11,372 nt of DNA from contig CAKTWE010000059.1 of the NCBI GenBank assembly GCA_934630385.1, positions 1 to 11,372 of the forward strand, in the 5' to 3' direction. The DNA comes from an uncultured Collinsella sp. GTDB lineage: Bacteria > Actinomycetota > Coriobacteriia > Coriobacteriales > Coriobacteriaceae. Positions 1 to 6,374 of the stretch are shown here, in pieces; position 1 is the first letter of the stretch, and each line of letters starts with the position of its first letter. A program made the position numbers and the translations under genes. The notes below the pieces were generated by a model. The model did not search any database, was not told the DNA's origin, and worked only from the letters and a program-made list of their open reading frames with translations.

Positions 1-2
1 GC

Positions 3-59
3 GGTGTCCCCTCCCTTTCAAGAAAGGGCGGAGGCGGGGCATGCCCCGCCTCTTACACC
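3..59. repeat. Nested inverted repeats, potential three-way-junction fold
   Basis: Three inverted repeats are packed together. GGTGT (3-7) pairs with ACACC (55-59) and encloses two hairpins: CCCTTTC (13-19) with GAAAGGG (22-28), and a perfect 22-nt G+C-rich palindrome at 31-52 centred on GCATGC. Together they could fold as a three-way junction in RNA or a cruciform in DNA. The region is cut by the window edge, so what lies to its left is unknown. It could be the terminator of a neighbouring gene, although no T-run follows on either strand, or a dispersed intergenic repeat. The repeats are certain from the sequence; their role is not. Confidence 0.55.
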
Positions 60-193
60 ACATCTCTGCGCGCTACCATTTCGACTTGCTATTTGGTCTG
101 ATTAGTCCAAAATTGCTGCTACCAAATCGGTAACAGTACTCATATTTGATGTTTTTTGACCAGTAGGTCTCCCAGCCTTAGCAAATCTAAGGC
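60..193. other. Intergenic stretch, A+T-rich, with small inverted repeats
   Basis: No convincing gene is visible here. The stretch is more A+T-rich than the flanking genes and holds several short inverted repeats: ATTTGGT (91-97) with ACCAAAT (121-127), GACC/GGTC around 159-170 beside a T6 tract (153-158 on the plus strand), and GCCTTAG/CTAAGGC at 175-193. On the minus strand there is a 13-codon ATG-to-TAA frame across about 104-145, without a recognisable ribosome-binding site. These repeats lie beyond the arg terminator, so they probably belong to a separate intergenic element or to a leftward gene outside the window. Confidence 0.4.
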
Positions 194-252
194 AAAAAGG
201 GTTCCAGACCGCTGAATCATGCCGCATATGGCACGTCCGCAGTCCGGAACCC
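194..252 (-). terminator. Intrinsic terminator of the arg cluster, downstream of argD
   Basis: Read on the minus strand, a 14-bp stem (252-239 paired with 212-199) forms with all positions paired, two of them as G-U wobbles. On the plus strand those same two positions are A-C mismatches, so the hairpin is clearly built for minus-strand RNA. An inner TGCC/GGCA hairpin caps it. The stem is followed at once by five T residues (198-194). It begins 26 nt beyond the argD stop codon, which fits an intrinsic terminator for the argCJBD transcript. Confidence 0.85.
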
Positions 253-278
253 GGTCCAAATTGAGTTATTGCGCCGCG

Positions 279-1562
279 TTAGCCCAAGACACCCGACAGG
301 ATCTCGATCAGACTGTCCACGTCGGCTTCCTCGCAGACGATCGGCGGCAAGAAACGCAGCGTATGGGCACCCGTAGCGTTAATCACGGCACCGGCCTCCA
401 GCGCTCGGGCAACAATGTCATGCGCATCGCCCGCAGCATTATCCAGGTCGCAGCCGAGCATCAAGCCGCGACCGCGCACCTCGGTTACGTGCGGCAACTT
501 GGCGAGCTTTGCCTCTATATAGGCACCCACCTTGGCGGCATGCTCAGCGTAGTCGCCGCGCACAAGCGTGGAGAGCGTCGCGGCGCACGCCGCGACGGCC
601 AAGCAGCTACCGCCAAAGGTCGAACCGTGGTCGCCAGGCTTAAATACGTCGGCAATCTCCTTCTTTGCCACCACGGCACCCATGGGCACGCCATCGGCAA
701 TGCCCTTGGCAAGGCTCATAATGTCGGGTTCCACGCCATAAGTCTGGAACGCAAACGGCTTGCCGGAGCGGAAGATGCCACACTGGACCTCATCGACGAT
801 AAGCACGGCGCCCACCTCGTGCGCCAGGTCACGCGCCGCGACCATAAACTCCTCGGTCATGGGATGCACGCCGCTCTCGCCCTGAATCGGCTCGAGCATC
901 ACGGCACAGATTTCACTTCCCAGCTGCTTAAAGATTGCACGCAGCTCATCGACATCGTTGGGCGTACAGGCAACAAAGCCGCCTGGCAGCGGGCGGAAGC
1001 TATCCTGCAGCCAATCCTGCATGGTAGCGGCAATGGTCTCAAGCGTTCTGCCATGGAAACCGCCGCGCATGCACACGATGGTGTTGCCACCGTTACCGGC
1101 ACGCTTGGCGTACAGGCGAGCAAGCTTCATCGAACCCTCATTGGCCTCGGCGCCGGAGTTGGCAAAGAACGTCTCCCATACCTGCTCGCCCGCCGTCGGA
1201 GCGCCGAGCGCAGCTGCCGTGGTTTCATCGCCGGCGGCAATGGCATCGGCAATCACGCGTGCACTGTCCACGTCGTCGTTAGCGAGCTTGGACAGCAACG
1301 CCGCGACCTGGCCACGCTGCTCGATGTAGAAGTAGTTAGACACATGCAGAAGCTTTTTGGTCTGCGACTCAAGCGCCGAAAGCACTGCAAGATTACCGTG
1401 GCCTAGGCTACACACGCCAATACCAGCCAGAAAGTCGAGATACTCACGGCCATCGTCACCGGTGAGCTTCATACCGTGACCTTCGACAAACTCAACCGGC
1501 GAGCGGCCAAAGGTATGCATAACGTAGTGGGATTCGAGTGATTGTTGAGCAGCAAGTGACAT
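279..1562 (-). CDS. argD: Acetylornithine aminotransferase
   Basis: PLP-dependent class III aminotransferase that converts N-acetylglutamate semialdehyde to N-acetylornithine with glutamate as amino donor; cytoplasmic. The 427-residue product shows the family landmarks in order: LAGIGVCSLGH (45-55), FFANSGAEANE (132-142, phosphate-binding turn), GGFHGRT (167-173), EPIQGESGV (224-232), the VDEVQ segment with PLP-contacting Asp257, SLAKG with Schiff-base Lys286, and STFGG (314-318). It is longer than typical ArgD (about 400 residues) because of an Ala-rich stretch of roughly 30 residues (about 96-128) just before the phosphate-binding turn. The ATG is preceded by AAAGG with 7-nt spacing. It is the last gene of the arg cluster, 64 bp after argB. 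Related enzymes such as succinylornithine or GABA aminotransferase share the fold, but the position beside argB, argJ and argC settles the role. Confidence 0.93.
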   Translation of the reverse strand: MSLAAQQSLESHYVMHTFGRSPVEFVEGHGMKLTGDDGREYLDFLAGIGVCSLGHGNLAVLSALESQTKKLLHVSNYFYIEQRGQVAALLSKLANDDVDSARVIADAIAAGDETTAAALGAPTAGEQVWETFFANSGAEANEGSMKLARLYAKRAGNGGNTIVCMRGGFHGRTLETIAATMQDWLQDSFRPLPGGFVACTPNDVDELRAIFKQLGSEICAVMLEPIQGESGVHPMTEEFMVAARDLAHEVGAVLIVDEVQCGIFRSGKPFAFQTYGVEPDIMSLAKGIADGVPMGAVVAKKEIADVFKPGDHGSTFGGSCLAVAACAATLSTLVRGDYAEHAAKVGAYIEAKLAKLPHVTEVRGRGLMLGCDLDNAAGDAHDIVARALEAGAVINATGAHTLRFLPPIVCEEADVDSLIEILSGVLG

Positions 1563-1626
1563 GGGATGCCTTTCGTTAAGCGCCAGGTAGCGCGGGCTAT
1601 GGGTGTAAGGATGCGGCGCCAGGACG

Positions 1627-2607
1627 TTAAACCGTCTGGAGCTTCTCGACTTCGTCGAGGTTCTCGGTCAGGCGCGCCGCAAAGGTCGAAAGCGGGTGCG
1701 GGTGCGTATCGAACTCGTAGGCCGTCTCGGTGGAATGGATCACGGTACCGACGCCGGCATCGGTCAGCAGCTCCAGCAGCAGCGAATGCGGCGTGGTGCC
1801 GTTGATGATGTGTGCGCGGAACACACCGGCGGCAAGCGCATCGACAGCGGCGCGTAGCTTGGGAATCATGCCTTTGTCGACCTCGCCCCCATAGAGTATC
1901 TCGTTGACCTCGTCGAGTGTTAGGTTGGAGATGAGCGAATCCTTGTCGCTAAAGTCCTTATACAGGCCATCGACATCGGTAAGGAAGATCACCTTATGCG
2001 CGTGGAGCGCCGCCGCAACGGCACCGGCGGCGGTGTCGGCGTTGATGTTAAAGAAGCCGCCGTCCTCCCCCGCCGCGACGGTAGCAATGACGGGGATGTA
2101 CTCGCTATCAAGCAAACGCTCGATATAGTCGGTGTTGACGTGCGTCACTTTGCCCACGCGACCGAGCTCGGGGTCGAGCGGCTCGGCGATGAGCGTGCCG
2201 GCATCGCTGCCCGACACCCCCACGGCCAGGTTACCGTGCTGGTTGATGGCAGCGACCAGCTCCTGGTTGACCTTGCCGCCCAGCACCTCGCGCACGATAT
2301 CCATGGTATCCGGTGTGGTCACGCGCTGGCCGTTCTTAAACTCGACAGGGATGTCATAGTGGCTGAGCGCCTCGTTGATGGCCTTGCCGCCGCCATGCAC
2401 GATGACGGGGCGCATGCCGATGATCTTAAGCAGGACGATGTCGCTCATCACGTCGCGGCGCAGCTGCTCGTCGACCATGGCGGCACCGCCGTACTTGATA
2501 ACGACCGTCTTGCCGGTCAGGTTTTTAATCCACGGCAGCGCCTCAAACAGCAGCTGCGCGGTCGCTTCGTTGGATTCGCTCGAGCGACAATCGCGTGCGA
2601 ATTTCAT
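1627..2607 (-). CDS. argB: Acetylglutamate kinase
   Basis: Amino-acid-kinase-fold enzyme that phosphorylates N-acetylglutamate at the gamma-carboxylate, the second step of the acetyl-ornithine pathway. Landmarks: KYGGAAM (38-44), VHGGGKAIN (70-78), substrate-binding QRVTTPDTMDIV (94-105), NINADTAAGAVA (187-198), LTDVDGLY (209-216) and KGMIPKL (245-251). An N-terminal helix (about 14-30, ATAQLLFEALPWIKNL) precedes the kinase core. Such a helix is typical of hexameric, arginine-inhibited kinases and absent from the E. coli type, so feedback inhibition by arginine is likely but inferred. The C-terminus carries about 35 residues beyond the usual family end near GVGTVI (285-290). The ATG at 2607 is chosen because GAGG lies 6-7 nt upstream; the open frame extends further, into argJ, without a plausible start. 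Gap to argJ is 88 bp. Confidence 0.94.
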   Translation of the reverse strand: MKFARDCRSSESNEATAQLLFEALPWIKNLTGKTVVIKYGGAAMVDEQLRRDVMSDIVLLKIIGMRPVIVHGGGKAINEALSHYDIPVEFKNGQRVTTPDTMDIVREVLGGKVNQELVAAINQHGNLAVGVSGSDAGTLIAEPLDPELGRVGKVTHVNTDYIERLLDSEYIPVIATVAAGEDGGFFNINADTAAGAVAAALHAHKVIFLTDVDGLYKDFSDKDSLISNLTLDEVNEILYGGEVDKGMIPKLRAAVDALAAGVFRAHIINGTTPHSLLLELLTDAGVGTVIHSTETAYEFDTHPHPLSTFAARLTENLDEVEKLQTV

Positions 2608-2695
2608 AGTCTGCCTCGTCTTTCGTGTAGCTATCGCGCCGTACCTCGTTGCCCGCGATTGCAGCGGGGCGCGCGGGACGGTGCGCGTCCGGAAT

Positions 2696-3964
2696 CTAGG
2701 AACGGTAGTCACCGTTGATGGAGATATATTCGTGCGTGAGGTCACAGGTCCACACGGTCGTCGCCGCGTCGCCCGCGCCGAGGTCGGCCGAGATCACAAT
2801 CTCGGGCGCGTCAAAACGTCGCAGGGCCTCGTCCTCGTCGAAGGGGACCGTCAGGCCATCGCGACAGACAGGCATGCCCATCATGTCGATGGAAACGTCT
2901 TCCTGATTAAACTGCACGCCGCACTTACCGAGCGCCATGGCAACGCGGCCCCAGTTGCAGTCGTGGCCGGCAATGCAGGTCTTGACGAGCGGAGAGTTGG
3001 CAATAGCGCGCGCCGCGATATCGGCCTCCTCGTCGTTAGCGGCGCCGGTAACATTGACCGTCACGAGCTTGGACGCGCCCTCGCCGTCGGCGGCGATGTT
3101 GCGCGCCAGGCTCTCGCACACCTCGTGCACGGCAAATGCCAACTCGTCAAAGGCATCAGTGCCCTCGACGATGGCCTCGGCATTCGCGGCAGCAGCGCTG
3201 GAGGCAAGCATGATGCAGGTGTCGTTGGTCGAGGTATCGGAGTCGATCGTTACCTTGTTAAAGGTCTGCTTGACGGTCGAGAGCAGCAGAGCGTGAAGCG
3301 CCGCCGGCTCGACGGGAGCATCGGTGGTGATGACCGAAATCATGGTGGCCATATTGGGCATGATCATGCCCGAGCCCTTGCACATGCCGCCCACCGTATA
3401 AGCGTTGCCCGCATGGCCCGCAGCCTCACTGCGGTAGCGAACGGCATACTCCTTGGAGTGGGTATCGGTGGTCATGATGGCGCGGGCCGCATCAGCACCG
3501 CCATGGGCAGAAAGCGCCTCGTAGGCGGACGGAACGGCCGTCTCAAACGTGTCGATCGGCAGGATCTGTCCGATCACGCCCGTGGAAGCAACCAGAATCT
3601 GCTGGGGTTCGCAGCCGATGACCTGCGAGGCGATGTTGCACGTCTCGCGCGCGCAGGCAAGGCCCGTCTCGCCCGTGGCGGCATTCGCGTTGCCGGAGTT
3701 GATTGAAACGCCGGCGATGATGCCAAAGCCCTTGTCCGCACCGCCCAGGTTGGCGCGGCTCACCTGCACAGGCGCTGCGCAAAAGCGATTGGTCGTAAAC
3801 ACGCCGGCACCGGGACAGGGTTTATCGGGCACGACGAGCGCGTAATCCAAGCGCTCGGAATTCTTGCGAAAACCCGCATGAATACCCGCGGCCTTAAAGC
3901 CGGCTGCTGCCGTAATGCCACCCTCGACGGCACGAATCTTGATATCGAACTGCTCTGTATTCAT
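2696..3964 (-). CDS. argJ: Glutamate N-acetyltransferase (ornithine acetyltransferase)
   Basis: Transfers the acetyl group from N-acetylornithine to glutamate, releasing ornithine and recycling acetyl; bifunctional forms also acetylate glutamate from acetyl-CoA. The 422-residue precursor is of normal family length. The self-cleavage motif KGSGMIMPNMATM (196-208) is intact, predicting cleavage between Ala206 and Thr207, with Thr207 as the catalytic nucleophile of the beta chain. Other conserved blocks are INSGNANA (88-95), STGVIG (127-132) and DSDTSTNDT (241-249). The ATG at 3964 has AAGGAG 11 nt upstream and a closer AAGGA. No argA- or argE-like gene is present in the window, which favours the cyclic pathway; whether the enzyme is bifunctional cannot be read from sequence alone. 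A terminator-like hairpin sits 33 nt upstream of the start. Confidence 0.95.
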   Translation of the reverse strand: MNTEQFDIKIRAVEGGITAAAGFKAAGIHAGFRKNSERLDYALVVPDKPCPGAGVFTTNRFCAAPVQVSRANLGGADKGFGIIAGVSINSGNANAATGETGLACARETCNIASQVIGCEPQQILVASTGVIGQILPIDTFETAVPSAYEALSAHGGADAARAIMTTDTHSKEYAVRYRSEAAGHAGNAYTVGGMCKGSGMIMPNMATMISVITTDAPVEPAALHALLLSTVKQTFNKVTIDSDTSTNDTCIMLASSAAAANAEAIVEGTDAFDELAFAVHEVCESLARNIAADGEGASKLVTVNVTGAANDEEADIAARAIANSPLVKTCIAGHDCNWGRVAMALGKCGVQFNQEDVSIDMMGMPVCRDGLTVPFDEDEALRRFDAPEIVISADLGAGDAATTVWTCDLTHEYISINGDYRS

Positions 3965-3990
3965 CGTCCTTACGACTCCTTATATCAAAC

Positions 3991-4070
3991 AAAAAACGGG
4001 CATCGGATGGCACGCCACACCAGCCGCAATCACTAGACCAGCTTAAAAGTGGCGCCCCACTCGATGCCCG
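3991..4070 (-). terminator. Terminator-like hairpin between argC and argJ
   Basis: On the minus strand CGGGCATCG (complement of 4062-4070) pairs perfectly with CGATGCCCG (complement of 3997-4005). Inner pairing continues through TGG/CCA (4057-4059 with 4008-4010) and a 6-bp CGCCAC/GTGGCG block (4054-4049 with 4018-4013), closing a loop of about 30 nt. Six T residues follow directly (3996-3991). This is the layout of an intrinsic terminator, yet it lies inside an otherwise collinear biosynthetic cluster, 28 nt after the argC stop. It may partly terminate transcription after argC, act as an attenuator, or stabilise the 3' end of an argC message. Confidence 0.7.
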
Positions 4071-4098
4071 ACTGCCAAATCGTCAACAATCGAATGTG

Positions 4099-5169
4099 CT
4101 ACACCGGGCACGCCACTGTGGGCAAGCCTCGTCGCTCGTCAAAACCAAAGACGATGTTGGCGCACTGGACCGCCTGGCCCGCAGCACCCTTGCACAGATT
4201 GTCGATTGCACCTGTCGCCACCAGCACGCCCGCGCGCTTGTTAAGCGCAAGGCCAATCTGGGCGGCATTGGTGCCGACGACCGAGGCCGTCTTGGGCTGC
4301 TGGCCGGCATCGAGCACGCGCACAAAGGTGCGACCGGCGTAGAACTGCTTGTAATGGTCGACGACGTCCTCAAGGGTCAGCGTGTCGAGAGCCTGCGGCG
4401 CGAGCGGCAGCGTCACCGTGGAGAGCAGGCCGCGCTTGAGCGGTGCCAGGTGCGGGGTGAAGACGATGCGGTCGGCCAGGCCAAGAATCTGCTCGATCTC
4501 GGGCGTATGACGATGCTTGCCCACGCCATAGGCCTCCAGGTTCTCGTCCGCGCTGCAAAAATGGGTGCGGGCGTTGCAGGACTTACCGGCACCCGTCACG
4601 CCGCTAATGGCATCGACGATCACGGGGCCGCTCTGGGCAACCCAGCCGGCACGCACGGCAGGCGCGGCAGCAAGACTCGTTGCGGTGGGATAGCAGCCGG
4701 CGCAGGCGACCAGCACGGACTTGCCGTCAGCATAGTCGGATGCGGCGGTGTCCAAGTCCCGAGAGAACAGCTCGGGCAGGCCGAAAGCACGCGTCTTGAG
4801 CAGCTCGGGGCTCGTGTGCTCGGCGGCATACCATGCCTCGAACACGGCCGGATCGCTCAGGCGATAGTCGGCAGACAAGTCGAAGCAGGAAACGCCTGCG
4901 GCAAGCAGGGCGGGCACCTGCGCCATGGCGGCGGTGTGCGGCACGGCCAAAAAGACAGCGTCGCAGGATGTAAGCTCGGGAGCATCGTGCGTCGTGAAGA
5001 CAAGATCGCTCACGCCGACGAAACTCGGATACACCGCGGACAGCGGTTGGCCGGCATCGGCGTTGGACGTGATGGCAACAAGTTCAAACTCGGGATGGCC
5101 GAGTACGAGACGAATGAGCTCGGCACCGGCATATCCGGCCGCACCGACGATTCCAACCTTTAAAGACAT
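4099..5169 (-). CDS. argC: N-acetyl-gamma-glutamyl-phosphate reductase
   Basis: NADPH-dependent reductase that makes N-acetylglutamate semialdehyde, the third step of the pathway; cytoplasmic. The N-terminal Rossmann motif is clear (VGAAGYAGAEL, 8-18). FLAVPHTA (73-80) and DLSADYRL (97-104) are typical of the family. The catalytic cysteine is Cys159 in ACAGCYPTATSL, and the downstream KHRHTPEI block supplies the conserved histidine. Length (356) is close to the usual 340-350. The ATG at 5169 has AAGGAG six nt upstream. It is the first gene of the arg cluster, and its roughly 170-bp upstream region holds paired ArgR-type boxes. The gap to argJ (134 bp) is unusually long for the cluster and is filled by a terminator-like hairpin. 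Confidence 0.95.
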   Translation of the reverse strand: MSLKVGIVGAAGYAGAELIRLVLGHPEFELVAITSNADAGQPLSAVYPSFVGVSDLVFTTHDAPELTSCDAVFLAVPHTAAMAQVPALLAAGVSCFDLSADYRLSDPAVFEAWYAAEHTSPELLKTRAFGLPELFSRDLDTAASDYADGKSVLVACAGCYPTATSLAAAPAVRAGWVAQSGPVIVDAISGVTGAGKSCNARTHFCSADENLEAYGVGKHRHTPEIEQILGLADRIVFTPHLAPLKRGLLSTVTLPLAPQALDTLTLEDVVDHYKQFYAGRTFVRVLDAGQQPKTASVVGTNAAQIGLALNKRAGVLVATGAIDNLCKGAAGQAVQCANIVFGFDERRGLPTVACPV

Positions 5170-5253
5170 ATCAGACTCCTTGTCTGCAGTTTATGCACCA
5201 ATGCGCATCCCGCAGCCGTCGTTATGAGGTGGGTTGAAACTTTAGCACCAAAA

Positions 5254-5292
5254 GATACATATATACGCAAATCTTTTGCATATTCATGCATT
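5254..5292 (-). promoter_or_regulatory. Tandem ARG boxes (ArgR/AhrC operator) upstream of argC
   Basis: Two 18-bp imperfect palindromes lie side by side. The upstream one (5275-5292, core TGCATGAATATGCA on the minus strand) contains a perfect TGCAT/ATGCA inverted repeat and matches 8 of 10 defined positions of the E. coli-type consensus wnTGAATwwwwATTCAnw. The second (5254-5271, core TGCGTATATATGTA) matches the first at 10 of 14 core positions. The two boxes are separated by exactly 3 bp, giving 21 bp centre to centre, which is the classic spacing for one ArgR hexamer. An A+T-rich TATATAT inside the downstream box could be a promoter -10, but I cannot assign a good -35. The pattern is seen; ArgR binding is inferred. 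Confidence 0.68.
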
Positions 5293-5338
5293 GAAACAAA
5301 CCAGACACATTCACGCGAAGGAATTGACAAATAACAAT

Positions 5339-5389
5339 GGGCCCCACATCGCCCGGTGCACCTTGCGGTGCCGTTGCGATGTGGGGCCC
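5339..5389 (-). terminator. Strong hairpin terminator after the riboflavin/flavoprotein operon
   Basis: A perfect 14-bp inverted repeat, GGGCCCCACATCGC (5339-5352) with its complement at 5376-5389, encloses an inner GCACC/GGTGC hairpin (5358-5362 with 5367-5371). On the minus strand it is followed by the T-rich ATTGTTATTTGTC. It lies 46 bp past the stop of the second split-barrel gene and upstream of the argC operator, so it should insulate the arg cluster from the upstream operon. The T-tract is interrupted rather than continuous, but the stem is exceptionally stable. Confidence 0.8.
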
Positions 5390-5435
5390 GGCATAGACGG
5401 GTATTTAAATTGTTGGGGCCGACGGGAGAACTCTT

Positions 5436-5846
5436 TTAGAGCTCGACCGGCACCCATTCGTCGTGGTTGCAGATGAAGGCCTCCGGCTCCTCGACGCTAA
5501 AGAAGACGAGCGTGGGGTCGCCTGCGCCCTCATAATGCTCACCCAAGCGCTCAAGATGTTTCCATCCGGCCTCGCGCATATCGGGGGCAGCCTGGTCATC
5601 CAAGCCGGCGCGGCCGCGCAAAATGAGCCAGCCATGGCCCGGCCACCAGCTCGTGGCCTCAAAGCGCTGGTTTTGCAGCAGCTCCTGCCACACATCTTTG
5701 GTGCGTGCAGTCACAAACCACAGCTTGCCGTCCTGAATCTGTGCAAACGAAAACGGACGCACATGCGGCTGCCCATCCACGCTCGTCGCCAGATACCACG
5801 CCGGCACCGACGTCAGATACTCCAACACCGTATTCAATCCGTCCAC
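5436..5846 (-). CDS. Pyridoxamine 5'-phosphate oxidase-like FMN-binding split-barrel protein (second copy)
   Basis: A 136-residue protein of the pyridoxamine-oxidase-like split-barrel superfamily, small cytoplasmic proteins that usually bind FMN (some bind F420 or heme). Visible blocks are PAWYLATSVDGQPHVRPFSF (15-34), GKLWFVTARTKDVW (39-52), a central Trp-rich strand (WWPGHGWLILRG) and the FFSVEEPEAF segment near the end. True PdxH enzymes are longer (about 210 residues) and have different motifs, so the substrate is unknown. The start is taken as GTG at 5846 because AGGAGG lies just upstream; an earlier in-frame GTG at 5861 would put that site inside the coding region. It is about 45 % identical by eye to the preceding gene, 51 bp away, and looks like a tandem duplicate. 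Likely the last gene of the riboflavin-uptake operon. Confidence 0.8.
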   Translation of the reverse strand: MDGLNTVLEYLTSVPAWYLATSVDGQPHVRPFSFAQIQDGKLWFVTARTKDVWQELLQNQRFEATSWWPGHGWLILRGRAGLDDQAAPDMREAGWKHLERLGEHYEGAGDPTLVFFSVEEPEAFICNHDEWVPVEL

Positions 5847-5897
5847 GTTTCCTCCTGCCACTAGCCAATTTGGAACGGGTAGTTAATTTGAGACGCG

Positions 5898-6344
5898 CTA
5901 GAGCTCCAGACGCTCTTCGCTGCCGTCGATATCGCAGAAGCGGGCGGCGATATTGCGGACCGAGAAAAACGCAAGGCGACCGTCGTTGGCGCTCTCGTGA
6001 TTCTCGCCAATGCCCACCATGTGCTTAAAGCCAGCTTCGCGAACGCGGTCGCTCACCACCGCATCGTCCTCGAGCGCAGCCTCGCCGGACAATACGATCC
6101 AGCACTCCCCCGGTTTCCAGCCCGAAAGCTCAAACTTGGGGTTCACGCCGAGCTCTGACCACACGTCCTTGTCGCGCGACGTGCAAAACCACAGTTTGCC
6201 GTTATCGACCATGGCAAACGAGAACGGCCTTACGCGTGGCTGATGCCCATCATTCACGTCAGTCGTGGCCAGAAACCACGCGGGGATGCGCCTGAGGTAT
6301 GTGCAGGCGCGCTCGAGTTGGGCCGTGCGGTCGATGTCGGTCAT
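5898..6344 (-). CDS. Pyridoxamine 5'-phosphate oxidase-like FMN-binding split-barrel protein (first copy)
   Basis: A 148-residue split-barrel protein. It shares with its neighbour the blocks PAWFLATT (21-28), RVRPFSFA (37-44), GKLWFCTSRDKDVW (49-62), W.PGECWIVLSG and LAFFSV near the C-terminus, plus REAGFKHM in the loop between them. The Arg-Pro-Phe-Ser segment resembles the flavin-phosphate-contacting strand of the superfamily, so FMN binding is the expected property; the reaction is unknown. The ATG at 6344 is preceded by AAAGGGA at a suitable distance. It begins 30 bp after ecfT with no hairpin between, so co-transcription with the riboflavin transporter is likely. A general flavin reductase or an F420-dependent enzyme cannot be excluded. 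Confidence 0.82.
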   Translation of the reverse strand: MTDIDRTAQLERACTYLRRIPAWFLATTDVNDGHQPRVRPFSFAMVDNGKLWFCTSRDKDVWSELGVNPKFELSGWKPGECWIVLSGEAALEDDAVVSDRVREAGFKHMVGIGENHESANDGRLAFFSVRNIAARFCDIDGSEERLEL

Positions 6345-6374
6345 AGGAATCCCTTTCTTGCGCTCGAATCGCGC

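Noticed and set aside
219..1406. A 395-codon plus-strand open frame antisense to argD
   Set aside because: It is a shadow of the GC-rich argD codon structure: no ribosome-binding site, low-complexity Arg/His/Gly-rich translation and no recognisable domain, while the minus-strand frame is a clear ArgD.
2608..2745. Upstream extension of argB into argJ
   Set aside because: The extension has no family similarity and no ribosome-binding site. The ATG at 2607 has GAGG at proper distance.
2375..3706. A 443-codon plus-strand open frame antisense to argB and argJ
   Set aside because: It spans two genes and their gap on the opposite strand, has an Arg/His/Gly-rich translation without domains, and mirrors codon bias. 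Not a gene.
4096..5163. A 355-codon plus-strand open frame antisense to argC
   Set aside because: It mirrors argC almost end to end, without a start site or protein-like composition.
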